From contig CAVTND010000011.1 in assembly GCA_963735955.1 (NCBI GenBank), positions 124,001-188,000 on the forward strand: a stretch of DNA of 64,000 nucleotides, given 5' to 3'. Below are positions 35,168 to 44,129 of the stretch, piece after piece (the first letter of the stretch is position 1; every line of letters begins with the position of its first letter). Below the pieces are notes generated by a model. The model was not told the origin of the DNA, ran no database searches, and saw only the letters and a program-made list of their open reading frames with translations. Source of the DNA: CAVTND01 sp963735955. Its GTDB lineage: Bacteria > Pseudomonadota > Gammaproteobacteria > Burkholderiales > Burkholderiaceae_F. The position numbers and the translations under genes are program-made.

Positions 35168-35210
35168 TCCATTTGGCGGCGTGCGTGCCGCATAGGCGAG
35201 GACGCTCGGC

Positions 35211-35939
35211 ATGACCTACTGCATTGGAGTAATGCTCGACAAAGGGATGATCTTTGCATCGGACTCCCGCACGAATGCCGGCATGGATAACTTCGCCACC
35301 TTCTGCAAGATGACGGTGTTCGAGCGTCGGGGCGATCGCGTCATCGTTTTGTTGAGCTCTGGCAACCTCGCGGGAACGCAGGCGGTGATCGGTGTGCTGA
35401 ACCAGCGCTGCGTCGCGGGCGCCTCTGTCAACAACCTGTGGAGCGCGCCGACCATGTTCGAGGTCGCAATGCTGGTTGCCGACGCGATGCGCGACATCGA
35501 GCGACGCGACGGCGAATATCTGAAGGAAAACGAGGTCGGCTTCAATGCCTCGTTCATCGTCGGCGGGCAGATCAGCGGCGAGCCGATACGACTGTTCAGG
35601 ATCTATGCCGAAGGCAATTTCATCGAAGCCGAGATCGCCACGCCTTACTTCCAGACCGGCGAGACCAAGTATGGCAAGCCAATCATCGACCGCGTGATTA
35701 CGCGGTCAACACCGCTGGCAGACGCCGTGAAGTGTGTGCTGGTGTCATATGACTTGACCATGCGCAGCAATCTGTCGGTCGGCATGCCGATCGACCTGAT
35801 CTGCTACGAACTTGACAGCCTCGAGGTGCAGAAGCGGCGCCGATTCGACGACGGGGACGTCTACTTCACAGCGCTTGGCCACGAATGGAGTGAAGGCACG
35901 CGTCAGGTGTTTCGGCATCTGCCCGAGCTGCAATGGTGA
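35211..35939 (+). CDS. Anbu-type proteasome-like peptidase
   Basis: The 242-residue protein is of the bacterial proteasome-homologue (Anbu/BPH) group, self-assembling Ntn-hydrolases related to HslV. It starts MTYCIGVMLDKGMIFASDSR, so removal of Met exposes Thr as the predicted nucleophile; Asp and Arg of SDSRTNAG are the usual charge partners. KMTVFERRGDRVIVLLSSGN and VGGQISGEPIRLFRIYAEGN continue the fold. It is followed after 12 bp by an N-formylglutamate amidohydrolase-like gene and then a transglutaminase, a recurrent Anbu neighbourhood. The usual ATP-grasp and alpha-E partners are not present next to it. Confidence 0.88.
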   Translation: MTYCIGVMLDKGMIFASDSRTNAGMDNFATFCKMTVFERRGDRVIVLLSSGNLAGTQAVIGVLNQRCVAGASVNNLWSAPTMFEVAMLVADAMRDIERRDGEYLKENEVGFNASFIVGGQISGEPIRLFRIYAEGNFIEAEIATPYFQTGETKYGKPIIDRVITRSTPLADAVKCVLVSYDLTMRSNLSVGMPIDLICYELDSLEVQKRRRFDDGDVYFTALGHEWSEGTRQVFRHLPELQW

Positions 35940-35951
35940 CCGCCCGCGGCG

Positions 35952-36650
35952 ATGAACTCCGTTCTCATTACCTGCGAGCACGGCGGCAACCGGATTCCTG
36001 CGGCGTATCGCCAGCTGTTTCGAGGTCGGCAGTCATTGTTGCAATCCCACCGCGGCTATGACCCCGGCTCGCTGCTGATGGCCCGTGCAATGGCCAACGC
36101 GCTGCGTGCACCGATCGTGAGCTCGACTACCACTCGCCTGCTGGTCGACCTCAACCGCTCAATCGGCCATCCGCGGGTTTTCTCGGCGGCGACACGTGGT
36201 GCGCCGGCGTCGTTGCGCGCAGAGATCATTGAACAGCACTACTGGCCGTATCGCGCGCAGGTCGAGCGTCGCGTCCGGCAGTCCGTCGCGCGCGGCCGGC
36301 GCGTGATCCACATTTCCACTCACAGCTTTACGCCGGAGCTTGACGGCACCGTCCGTCGCGCCGACGTGGGGCTGCTGTATGACCCTGGACGGCTGGAAGA
36401 GGTCGAACTATGCGCCCGCTGGAAGGCCGCGCTCGCGTCTCTGGCGCCGGAGTTTCGTGTCCGCCGCAACTATCCCTACGCTGGCAGCGGCGATGGCCTG
36501 ACTTCGTACTTGCGAACCCAATTTGCCGACGATGCGTACGTTGGGGTTGAGCTGGAAGTCAACCAGAGCATCGTTTTCGGCGCGGGTCGACGCTGGTCCG
36601 CGTTGCGGACGGTGCTGATTGATTCCTTGCGTGCTGCATGCATTGCTTGA
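35952..36650 (+). CDS. N-formylglutamate amidohydrolase family protein
   Basis: The 232-residue hydrolase shows the family motifs: SVLITCEHGGNRIPAAYRQL near the start, HRGYDPGSLLMARAMANALR, STTTRLLVDLNRSIGHPRVF, HISTHSFTPELDG and GVELEVNQS. Classical members release formate from N-formylglutamate in histidine breakdown. No hut genes are nearby, and its tight linkage to Anbu and a transglutaminase suggests it works on another amide, perhaps linked to peptide modification. The start ATG 35952 is 12 bp after the Anbu stop. Confidence 0.85.
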   Translation: MNSVLITCEHGGNRIPAAYRQLFRGRQSLLQSHRGYDPGSLLMARAMANALRAPIVSSTTTRLLVDLNRSIGHPRVFSAATRGAPASLRAEIIEQHYWPYRAQVERRVRQSVARGRRVIHISTHSFTPELDGTVRRADVGLLYDPGRLEEVELCARWKAALASLAPEFRVRRNYPYAGSGDGLTSYLRTQFADDAYVGVELEVNQSIVFGAGRRWSALRTVLIDSLRAACIA

Positions 36651-36756
36651 GCGTTTCGCCATCTGCGCAAGACATTCCTGGGCGCAGAGAACCTCATTGG
36701 CAGCCCTTTCAACGACAACCCTGCACAAACCGGTTGTCTGATTCCGGAGACCTACT

Positions 36757-37569
36757 ATGAAAATTCGCGTCGGCTTCGAACTGGTCTATGACTGTCCGCA
36801 GCCAACTCCCATGATCTTCAATCTCAATGTCCATTTCACGCGTGTGTCCGATCTGGTCGGGCGAGACGATCTGGCGATCGATCCGCCGGTCCCGATGGCC
36901 GCCTACCGCGACAGCTTCGGCAACTGGTGTACCCGCGTCGTCGCTCCGCAAGGTCGCACGCGAATCTTGGCCGACGCAGTTGTGAGGGACAGGGGTACTC
37001 CCGACCCGATCGTTCCGCAGGCGCAGCAGCTTCCGGTGCCGGACTTGCCCGAGGAAACGCTGCTCTTCCTGCTAGGAAGCCGGTATTGCGAAACTGATCG
37101 GCTGTCCGAGACGGCCTGGCGCCTCTTCGGGCAGGCGCCAACCGGTTGGGGCCGGGTTCAGGCGATCTGTGACTTTGTTCATCGACACATCACCTTCGGA
37201 TATGAGCACGCGCGCGTGACGCGGACGGCGCTGGAGGCTTTCCATGACAAGACCGGTGTCTGCCGTGATTACACGCACCTTGCCGTTGCCTTCTGCCGGT
37301 GCATGAACATTCCGGCGCGCTACTGCACCGGCTACCTCGGTGACATTGGCATCCCGCCACCCCACGGCACGCCCGACTTCGCTGCGTGGTTCGAGGTCTT
37401 CCTCGATGGCCGGTGGCACACCTTCGACGCGCGCAACAACACTCCGCGCATCGGCCGGGTACTGATTGCGCGAGGGCGCGATGCGTCCGACGTTGCGATC
37501 AGCAGCACATTTGGCCCTAACACTCTGACCAGCTTCAAGGTATGGACCGATGAGGTCACAGTTTCTTGA
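36757..37569 (+). CDS. Transglutaminase-like cysteine protease
   Basis: The 270-residue protein starts at ATG 36757 after GGAG. A beta-rich N-terminal domain (residues 1-90) is followed by the papain-like core with the catalytic triad: Cys in DKTGVCRDYTHLAVAFCRCM (about residue 168), His and Asp in DGRWHTFDARNNTPRIGRVL. Such proteins cleave or link peptides, and this branch is regularly found with Anbu. No signal peptide is seen, so it should be cytosolic. It follows the amidohydrolase by 106 bp. Confidence 0.88.
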   Translation: MKIRVGFELVYDCPQPTPMIFNLNVHFTRVSDLVGRDDLAIDPPVPMAAYRDSFGNWCTRVVAPQGRTRILADAVVRDRGTPDPIVPQAQQLPVPDLPEETLLFLLGSRYCETDRLSETAWRLFGQAPTGWGRVQAICDFVHRHITFGYEHARVTRTALEAFHDKTGVCRDYTHLAVAFCRCMNIPARYCTGYLGDIGIPPPHGTPDFAAWFEVFLDGRWHTFDARNNTPRIGRVLIARGRDASDVAISSTFGPNTLTSFKVWTDEVTVS

Positions 37570-37910
37570 AGGGCAAGCCTGGCGCCCGAACGAGATTGAG
37601 TTCCGCGACCCTCGAGGAGCAGGATCGCGCTCGAGCTCGACTACGCCGTCTCGAGCGCATTAGCGCGCTAATTTCGCCGCTGCGCTGTGCGTGCGCGCGG
37701 CGCATGAAGGCGGCAATCAATCGAGTGGCCTAATCCGGACGGTTGGCTCTCTCGGCATTTTCCCATCCGATCCGTTCGACCAGCCTTCGACTTAGCTTAA
37801 ATAGCGCGGCCCGTCGGGCCGTAATCGGCGCTTCGATGGAAGGGCCTGATCGCCACACTGGCGGGAGCCGAAATGTGGGGTTTGAGCGCCTGCGCGCCGA
37901 TCCGGGGAAT
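37570..37910. other. Intergenic region, no gene seen
   Basis: These 341 bases hold no supported coding region. A perfect 14-base palindrome, ATTAGCGCGCTAAT, is at 37659-37672, and an AT-rich spot (CTTAGCTTAAATAGC) near 37790 could be part of the promoter for the gene at 37985. The rest shows nothing clear. Confidence 0.5.
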
Positions 37911-37980
37911 CGCCCGCCGCAGGGCCGCCCGAAGACGGGCGACGTCCCTCCTGGAAGGACCGCGCGTAGCGCGAGGGAGC
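37911..37980 (-). repeat. Palindromic repeat copy 1 (reverse orientation)
   Basis: This is one of four copies of a repeat of about 70 bp. It contains CCGCCCGAAGACGGGCG and GTCCCTCCTGGAAGGAC hairpins, then GCGCGTAGCGCGAGGGAG. The last seven bases, GAGGGAG, act as the ribosome site of the gene at 37985 with five bases (CATTA) before ATG. It is the most diverged copy: the middle hairpin has a mismatch. Confidence 0.8.
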
Positions 37981-37984
37981 ATTA

Positions 37985-39817
37985 ATGAGCCAGACCGCGG
38001 AAGCACTGATCGCCAGCTTCAACTCGCACGACGTCGAACGTCGCCTGCAGGAGTACGACGCACTGCTGGCGAACGACGCCGTTGGCATCGTTGCGGTTAG
38101 CGATGGTGAGGTCCTGCAGTGCAACGCGAGCGCAGCACGACTGTATGGCTGGTCGGTCGCTGAATTGCTCGGGCAGTCTGCCGCCGTGTTTTTTGGCTCG
38201 GAAGAGGAGTTCCAGGCGTTTGCCAGTCGTATCGGCGATGCGCTCGGCGCAGGCGGCTCGCCGCTGGTCGAGTGGCGCACCAAGCGCCGCGACGGCTCCA
38301 CCTTCTGGGCGCGCCTGCTGGTCAAGAGCATCACACCGGGCGGTCCGGCCGGCGAGATGGTCTGGATGGTCGAGGATGTGACCAGCCACAAGGCGACCGA
38401 GTTGGCTCTGGCGCGCGTGCGCGAGGAGCTCGAGCAGCGCGTGCGGGCCGCGCAGGATGAACTGGCCTGGGCCAACGAGCGCCTGGTGGCCGAAATGTAC
38501 GAGCGTGGCGAGATCGAAGAGCGTGCGCGCCGCATGGCGCTTTACGACGAGGTCACGGAACTGCCCAACCGCCGCCTGCTCGAATCCCGGCTCGACGAGG
38601 CCGTGCGAAATCATCACCTCGCTGCCGATAGTCTGGCGGTGCTGGTGATCGACATCGACGACTTTGCCAAGCTCAATGATGCGCTTGGGCATCGTGTGGG
38701 CGACTCGGTGCTCAAGCAGGTCGCTGCACGCCTGGTTGACACCGTCCGTACCTCGGACCTGGTGGCGCGCATCGGCTCCGATGAATACGCGGTCGTGCTC
38801 GGACGCCTGCGCCACTCGGATGATTGCGACCGGGTCGCCGCCAAGCTTGTTGAACTGATGGCCGAGCCGATCTTGATCGACGCCGAGCAGGTGTCGATCA
38901 GCGTCAGCATCGGCATCGCGCGATTCCCGGTCGACGGGGCGGGACCGGAAATGTTGTTGCGCAATGCGCATGCAGCCCTGTCCTTCGCCAAGTCGCGCGG
39001 CTGCTCGGTGGTGCAGTTGTTCGAGCCGCGCATGAATGCGGAAGTATTGCAGCGCCTGCAGCTTGAAGCGGCGCTGCGGCACGCTCTCGATCACCACGAA
39101 TTCGAAGTGTTCTATCAGCCGCGCATTGATCTGGCGAACGGCCGTGTGATGGGTGCCGAAGCGTTGCTGCGCTGGCGCGATCCGAAGCGGGGCCTGCTGG
39201 AGCCGGGCAAATTTATCGCGGTAGCGGAAGACGCCGGACTGATGCAGCCGATCGGCGATTACGTGCTGCGGGAAGCGTGCCGCGCCGCGATGCAATGGGC
39301 CGAGGCGGGGCTCGGTGATCTGGTGGTCAGCGTCAATCTGTCGCCGCGCGAGTTCCGGGGCAAGTCGCTGCTGCCGATGGTCAGCCAGGCGCTGGTCGAC
39401 ACCGGACTCGATGCCGAGCGGCTGCAGGTCGAAATCACCGAAGCCAGCCTGATGCGTGACGCCGAACGGGCCGAGCAGGTTCTCGCCGGACTGCAGACCA
39501 TGGGCGTGTCGATCGCGCTCGACAACTTCGGTACCGGATACTCGAGCCTTTCCAACCTGCGGCGCTTTCCGATCAATGTCCTGAAGATCGATGGCCGGTT
39601 TGTGCATTCGGCGCCGGAAGATGCTGCCGATGCGAAGATCGTTTCCGCACTCGCCGGCCTGGCCCGTGGCCTCGGCCTGCATGTCGTCGCCGAAGGCGTG
39701 GAGACCAAGGAGCAGCTTGCGCTGGTTGACGCCGCCGGGTGCCACGAGGCGCAGGGATTCCATCTGTGCCGGCCGCTGCCAAGCAAGCAGTTCATCGAGT
39801 TCGTGCGGCAGTACTAG
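37985..39817 (+). CDS. PAS-GGDEF-EAL protein (cyclic di-GMP turnover or sensing)
   Basis: The 610-residue cytosolic protein has a PAS domain at about residues 20-130 (AVSDGEVLQCNASAARLYGW), a coiled coil to about 180, GGDEF at 185-345 and EAL at 355-605. The GGDEF site is ARIGSDEYAVVL, i.e. GSDEY instead of GGDEF, so cyclase activity is doubtful. The EAL domain keeps AEALLRW, SVNLSPREF, EITEAS, KIDGRFV and VAEGVET. The metal motif is LDNFGTGYSS, with Asn in place of the second Asp. It may be a weak phosphodiesterase or a receptor. Its ribosome site is provided by the palindromic repeat just upstream. Confidence 0.88.
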   Translation: MSQTAEALIASFNSHDVERRLQEYDALLANDAVGIVAVSDGEVLQCNASAARLYGWSVAELLGQSAAVFFGSEEEFQAFASRIGDALGAGGSPLVEWRTKRRDGSTFWARLLVKSITPGGPAGEMVWMVEDVTSHKATELALARVREELEQRVRAAQDELAWANERLVAEMYERGEIEERARRMALYDEVTELPNRRLLESRLDEAVRNHHLAADSLAVLVIDIDDFAKLNDALGHRVGDSVLKQVAARLVDTVRTSDLVARIGSDEYAVVLGRLRHSDDCDRVAAKLVELMAEPILIDAEQVSISVSIGIARFPVDGAGPEMLLRNAHAALSFAKSRGCSVVQLFEPRMNAEVLQRLQLEAALRHALDHHEFEVFYQPRIDLANGRVMGAEALLRWRDPKRGLLEPGKFIAVAEDAGLMQPIGDYVLREACRAAMQWAEAGLGDLVVSVNLSPREFRGKSLLPMVSQALVDTGLDAERLQVEITEASLMRDAERAEQVLAGLQTMGVSIALDNFGTGYSSLSNLRRFPINVLKIDGRFVHSAPEDAADAKIVSALAGLARGLGLHVVAEGVETKEQLALVDAAGCHEAQGFHLCRPLPSKQFIEFVRQY

Positions 39818-39950
39818 TAGTCACCGCCGAACAGTCGCCCCACAGACAGTCACCTCCAATACGTCGCCGCCTCGACGTTGCGGCCCAGACTTTGCGGCCT
39901 GGAAGGCGCCGTTAGACTGCGCCTTTGCATGCTGGATGCAGGGGGCCGCC

Positions 39951-40331
39951 GTGAACAAGGACATCGTTGCGACCAAGGCCGCGCCCGCGGCCATCGGACC
40001 GTATTCGCAGGCGGTGAAAACCGGCCTGGTGGTCTTCACCTCAGGTCAGATCGGTCTGGACCCGGCCACCGGTGAACTGGTCAGCCAGGACTTTGAAGCT
40101 CAGGTGCGGCGCTCGTTCGCAAATCTGATTGCGGTTGCTCAGGCGGCGGGTGGTTCGCTCGGCAATGCCGTCAAGTTCACCTTGTACCTGACCGATCTCT
40201 CGAAGTTCTCGAAGGTCAACGAGATCATGGCCGAGGTCGTGCCCCAGCCCTACCCGGCGCGCTCGACCGTGGGTGTGGCGAGTCTTCCCAAGGGCGCGCA
40301 ATTCGAGGTCGAGGCCGTGTTGGTGCTGTAG
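39951..40331 (+). CDS. ridA: RidA family enamine/imine deaminase
   Basis: The 126-residue protein hydrolyses reactive 2-aminoacrylate and related enamines to 2-oxo acids. GTG 39951 is preferred over ATG 39936 because AGGGGG lies six bases ahead and MNKDIVATKAAPAAIGPYSQ is the usual N-terminus. SGQIGLDPATGELV, YLTDLSKFSKVNEIMAEVVP and PYPARSTVGVASLPKGAQFE (catalytic Arg in PARS) follow, and the C-terminal acidic strand EVEAVLVL is typical. It lies 10 bp ahead of recG on the same strand. Confidence 0.92.
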   Translation: MNKDIVATKAAPAAIGPYSQAVKTGLVVFTSGQIGLDPATGELVSQDFEAQVRRSFANLIAVAQAAGGSLGNAVKFTLYLTDLSKFSKVNEIMAEVVPQPYPARSTVGVASLPKGAQFEVEAVLVL

Positions 40332-40341
40332 CAGCGCTGGC

Positions 40342-42408
40342 GTGGCCAAAAGAAATCTCGAATCCGCACCGGCCAAGACCATGGCGGCCCGCTTGGCCGC
40401 CCTCGGTCTGAAGTCCGACTGGGATTTCGTCCTCCATCTTCCGCTGCGCTACGAAGACGAGACGCGCGTCACGGCCATCGCGGAACTTGTAACCGGCGCG
40501 GAGGCGCAGATCGAGGCCGAGGTCGTGCGCGCCGAGGTCGTGTATCGCGGCCGGCGGCAACTGCATGTGACGGTGCGCGACGCGGGGGGAGTGCTGCTGC
40601 TGCGCTTCCTGCATTTCTATCCATCGCAGCTCAAGCAGCTGGCCGCGGGACGTCGTGTGCGAGCCTTCGGCGCCGTGCATGGCGGGCTTGCCGGTGCGGA
40701 GATGGTGCATCCGCGCATCCGGTCCGTCGACATCGACGCTCCCTTGCCCAAGGGGCTGACGCCAATCTATCCGACCACGGCCGGCGTTCCGCAAAGCTGG
40801 CTGCGCAAGCGCATCGAGCGGGCCCTGCGTGATGTCGAGCTTCGCGATCTGCTGCCCGAGTCGCTGCGCAACCGGTTGGCACTGGCCCCTTTGGCGGATT
40901 GCCTCAGACGCTTGCATTCCCCGCCGCCGTCAGCCGACCCGGCGATGCTCGCAGACCGCAGCGATCCTGCCTGGAGGCGCATGAAATTCGACGAACTGCT
41001 GGCGCAGCAGATCGCGCTGCGCCAGGCTCGGCTAGCGCGCGAGCGTCGAACCGCGATTCCGCTCTTGCACGATCGAACGCTGGCTGACGCGCCCGGAGCC
41101 TTGGCGCTAAGCGCGCGCCTTCGCGCGGCGCTTCCATTCACGCTGACCGGCGCCCAGTTGCGGGTCTGGTCCGAAGTCGAAAGCGATCTTGCGCGTGCAC
41201 AGCCGATGCAGCGGCTGGTGCAGGGCGATGTCGGCAGTGGCAAGACCGTGATCGCCGCGCTTGCGGCGGCGCGCGCGATCGAATGCGGACTGCAGGCTGC
41301 ACTGATGGCGCCAACCGAGATACTTGCTGAGCAGCACTTTCGCCGCATCGTCGAGTGGCTGGCGCCGCTCGGCGTGCGCACGGCCTGGCTGGCAGGCCGT
41401 ATCGCTCCGGCCGCGAAGCGCGCAGCGCAGGAAGCCGCCGCAAGCGGCGCCGCCCAGCTCGTGATCGGCACGCACGCCCTGATCCAGGACGCGGTCGAAT
41501 TTGCGCAGCTTGGCCTCGCCATCGTCGACGAACAGCATCGCTTTGGTGTCATGCAGCGGCTGGCGCTGCGTGGCGATGGCGAGCGCGCGCCGCACATGCT
41601 GATGCTGTCGGCCACGCCGATCCCGCGCACGCTCGCGATGAGCTACCTGGCCGATCTTGACGTTTCGACGATCGACGAGATGCCGCCCGGCCGGCGTCCG
41701 GTGCAGACCAAGCTGGTTGCCACGCGCCGCCGCGAGGAGGTCATGAAACGCATCCGCGCCGACGTGCGATCGGGACGCCAGGCCTATTGGGTCTGCCCGC
41801 TGATTGATGAGAGTGAACTCGTCGAGGTGGCGGCCGCAACCGAAACCTATGGGCGCATCGCGGAGTTGCTGCCCGATCTGCGGATCGCCCTGCTGCATGG
41901 CCAGTTGCCGGGGGCGGAAAAGTCCACCGTCATGCAGCGATTCGTGGCACACGAGATCGATGTGCTGGTCGCGACGACCGTGATCGAGGTTGGTGTCGAT
42001 GTGTCCAATGCCACATTGATGGTGATCGAGCACGCCGAGCGCTTCGGACTGGCGCAGCTGCATCAGCTGCGCGGCCGGGTCGGGCGCGGAGCAGAGCAGA
42101 GTTATTGCATCCTGATGTATGACGAGCCGCTGTCCGAGGCTGCGCGCGAACGACTGAAGATCATCTACGAGACCAGCGACGGCTTCGAAGTCGCGCGGCG
42201 CGACCTTATGATGCGGGGCCCGGGCGAGTTCCTCGGCGCGCGCCAGTCGGGCGTGCCCCTGCTGCGATTTGCGGACCTGCAGGCCGATGCCGCGCTGGTC
42301 GAAGCAGCGCGTGCGGTGGCTGCCGATCTGCTCATGCACCATGCGGCGAGTGCCCACGAGCATGCGCGCCGCTGGTATGAGGGCCGACATGAGCTGCTTG
42401 CCGCATGA
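40342..42408 (+). CDS. recG: ATP-dependent DNA helicase RecG
   Basis: The 688-residue helicase remodels stalled replication forks and branched DNA. The start is GTG 40342 (MAKRNLESAPAKTMAARLAA); ATG 40381 would cut the first helix. The wedge/OB domain includes FVLHLPLRYEDETRVTAIAE. The helicase core has Walker A RLVQGDVGSGKTVIAALAAA, DEQH box AIVDEQHRFGVMQRLALR, motif III MLMLSATPIPRTLAMSYLAD, motif V TTVIEVGVDVSNATLMVIEH and motif VI QLHQLRGRVGRGAEQSYCIL. It is complete and unbroken. It is followed by oxyR, an order common in betaproteobacteria. Confidence 0.95.
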   Translation: MAKRNLESAPAKTMAARLAALGLKSDWDFVLHLPLRYEDETRVTAIAELVTGAEAQIEAEVVRAEVVYRGRRQLHVTVRDAGGVLLLRFLHFYPSQLKQLAAGRRVRAFGAVHGGLAGAEMVHPRIRSVDIDAPLPKGLTPIYPTTAGVPQSWLRKRIERALRDVELRDLLPESLRNRLALAPLADCLRRLHSPPPSADPAMLADRSDPAWRRMKFDELLAQQIALRQARLARERRTAIPLLHDRTLADAPGALALSARLRAALPFTLTGAQLRVWSEVESDLARAQPMQRLVQGDVGSGKTVIAALAAARAIECGLQAALMAPTEILAEQHFRRIVEWLAPLGVRTAWLAGRIAPAAKRAAQEAAASGAAQLVIGTHALIQDAVEFAQLGLAIVDEQHRFGVMQRLALRGDGERAPHMLMLSATPIPRTLAMSYLADLDVSTIDEMPPGRRPVQTKLVATRRREEVMKRIRADVRSGRQAYWVCPLIDESELVEVAAATETYGRIAELLPDLRIALLHGQLPGAEKSTVMQRFVAHEIDVLVATTVIEVGVDVSNATLMVIEHAERFGLAQLHQLRGRVGRGAEQSYCILMYDEPLSEAARERLKIIYETSDGFEVARRDLMMRGPGEFLGARQSGVPLLRFADLQADAALVEAARAVAADLLMHHAASAHEHARRWYEGRHELLAA

Positions 42409-42472
42409 CACCTGCGAATAAGAACTACGAATGAAACCTACGGCATGACCATTGCTGCATGAACTTTTCAGC

Positions 42473-43417
42473 ATGACCCTTACCGAACTCAAGTACATCG
42501 TTGCGGTGGCACGCGAGCGCCATTTCGGCCGTGCTGCCGACGCCTGTTTTGTCAGCCAGCCGACGCTGTCGGTAGCGATCAAGAAGCTCGAGGACGAACT
42601 TGGCACACCGATCTTCGAGCGCCGTACCAACGACGTGACCGTTACTCCAGCCGGCGAGCGCATCGTCGGCCAGGCGCAGAAAGTGCTGGATGAAGCCGGC
42701 CGCATCAAGGAAATCGCCCGTCAGGGACATGATCCCCTGACCGGACCGCTGCGCCTCGGCATCATTTACACGATCGGCCCCTACCTCCTGCCGGGCCTGG
42801 TGCGCCAGCTGTTGAAGGACGCACCGCAGATGCCGCTGCTGCTCACCGAGAACTTCACGATCAAGCTGCTGGAGCTGTTGAAAAACGGCGAGATCGACGT
42901 CGCCATCATGGCGCTGCCCTTGCCGGAGACCGGACTGACGATGCAGGCGGTCTACGACGAGCCATTCATGATCGCGGTGCCGCGCGCTCATCCCTGGGCG
43001 CGTCGCAAGAGTGTTCCCAGTGAGGATCTGAAGAAGGAGACGATGCTGCTGCTCGGCGCCGGCCATTGCTTCCGCGACCATGTGCTCGAAGTCTGTCCTG
43101 AACTGTCGCGCTTTTCCTCGTCGGCCGAAGGCATCCAGAAGACCTTCGAAGGTTCGTCGCTCGATACGATCCGTCACATGGTCAGCTCCGGCCTTGGAGT
43201 TACGGTGTTGCCGATGACGTCGGTTCCGGAAAGAACGCCGCGCGGATCGCTGCTTGAATACATCCCCTTCAAGGCGCCGGCGCCCGACAGGCGCGTCGTG
43301 CTCGCCTGGCGCAAGTCATTCATGCGACTGCCGGCGATTGAAGCACTGCGGCAGGCAATCCTGAGCTGCCCGCTGCATGGGGTCACCAAGCTGCCCGAAG
43401 CGCGCATCGAATCCTGA
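42473..43417 (+). CDS. oxyR: Hydrogen peroxide-sensing regulator OxyR
   Basis: This is a LysR-type regulator of 314 residues. The N-terminal helix-turn-helix reads MTLTELKYIVAVARERHFGR and CFVSQPTLSVAIKKLEDELG. The sensor domain holds the two redox cysteines in GAGHCFRDHVLEVCPELSRF, spaced as Cys199 and Cys208 of E. coli OxyR, so disulfide switching should work. GLGVTVLPMTSVPE is the usual end. ATG 42473 is chosen over 42452 because the protein family starts there. A dps gene follows 122 bp downstream on the same strand, a likely OxyR target. Confidence 0.92.
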   Translation: MTLTELKYIVAVARERHFGRAADACFVSQPTLSVAIKKLEDELGTPIFERRTNDVTVTPAGERIVGQAQKVLDEAGRIKEIARQGHDPLTGPLRLGIIYTIGPYLLPGLVRQLLKDAPQMPLLLTENFTIKLLELLKNGEIDVAIMALPLPETGLTMQAVYDEPFMIAVPRAHPWARRKSVPSEDLKKETMLLLGAGHCFRDHVLEVCPELSRFSSSAEGIQKTFEGSSLDTIRHMVSSGLGVTVLPMTSVPERTPRGSLLEYIPFKAPAPDRRVVLAWRKSFMRLPAIEALRQAILSCPLHGVTKLPEARIES

Positions 43418-43539
43418 GGTTGGAGAGCCGAGACCCCGAGGGCTATCGCCACAGTTGGAACAAACAATTGGCGCGGTGCCATCGCAAATCACTACTATCT
43501 GCGCAGCGGAAGACGCTATCCGAACGAAGGGAATTGATC

Positions 43540-44046
43540 ATGGGCAAGAACCGACAGAAAGCTACGGCGGCCACCGGAACGCAAATTGATATCGGGATTG
43601 CCGACAAGGATCGCGCGCGCATCGCCGAGGGACTCGCCCGCGTGCTGGCTGATACCTATTCGCTGTACCTGAAGACGCACAGCTTCCACTGGAATGTCGA
43701 AGGTCCGATGTTCAACACCCTGCACCTGATGTTCATGGACCAGTACACCGAACTGTGGAACGCACTCGACGCGATCGCCGAGCGCATCCGATCGCTCGGC
43801 TACCCGGCGCCCGGCACCAATACTGAGTTCGCCCGCCTGACGTCGATCGACGAAACTCCCGGCGCGCCTGAAGCGATGACGATGGTGAGCCTGCTGGTCA
43901 GCGGGCATGAAGCGGTTGCCCGCACCGCGCGCGCTGTTTTCCCGGCTGCCGACAAGGCGAACGACGAATCGACCGCCGACCTGCTGACACAGCGCCTGCA
44001 GGTGCATGAAAAGACTGCGTGGATGTTGCGAAGCTTGTTGAAGTAG
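43540..44046 (+). CDS. dps: Dps family DNA-binding ferritin-like protein
   Basis: The 168-residue protein starts at ATG 43540 with GAAGGGAA upstream. The ferroxidase-site motifs are present: LYLKTHSFHWNVEGPMFNTL and MFMDQYTELWNALDAIAERI (His, Asp and Glu ligands between subunits). The lysine-rich N-terminus MGKNRQKATAATGTQ may contact DNA. Dps dodecamers store iron, consume peroxide and protect DNA. Its position after oxyR supports peroxide control. Confidence 0.92.
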   Translation: MGKNRQKATAATGTQIDIGIADKDRARIAEGLARVLADTYSLYLKTHSFHWNVEGPMFNTLHLMFMDQYTELWNALDAIAERIRSLGYPAPGTNTEFARLTSIDETPGAPEAMTMVSLLVSGHEAVARTARAVFPAADKANDESTADLLTQRLQVHEKTAWMLRSLLK

Positions 44047-44129
44047 GCGTACTTGACGCCCGACGTGGACTTCTCCTGGATCGACTTCGAGGATTTCGGA
44101 AGTCAGACGCGTCGACCGGCAGGTCCGAG

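Noticed and set aside
37659..37672. Palindrome ATTAGCGCGCTAAT as a regulator site
   Set aside because: It occurs once, is far from a start codon (over 300 bases), and no neighbouring regulator is known to use it. It was kept only as a note in the intergenic entry.
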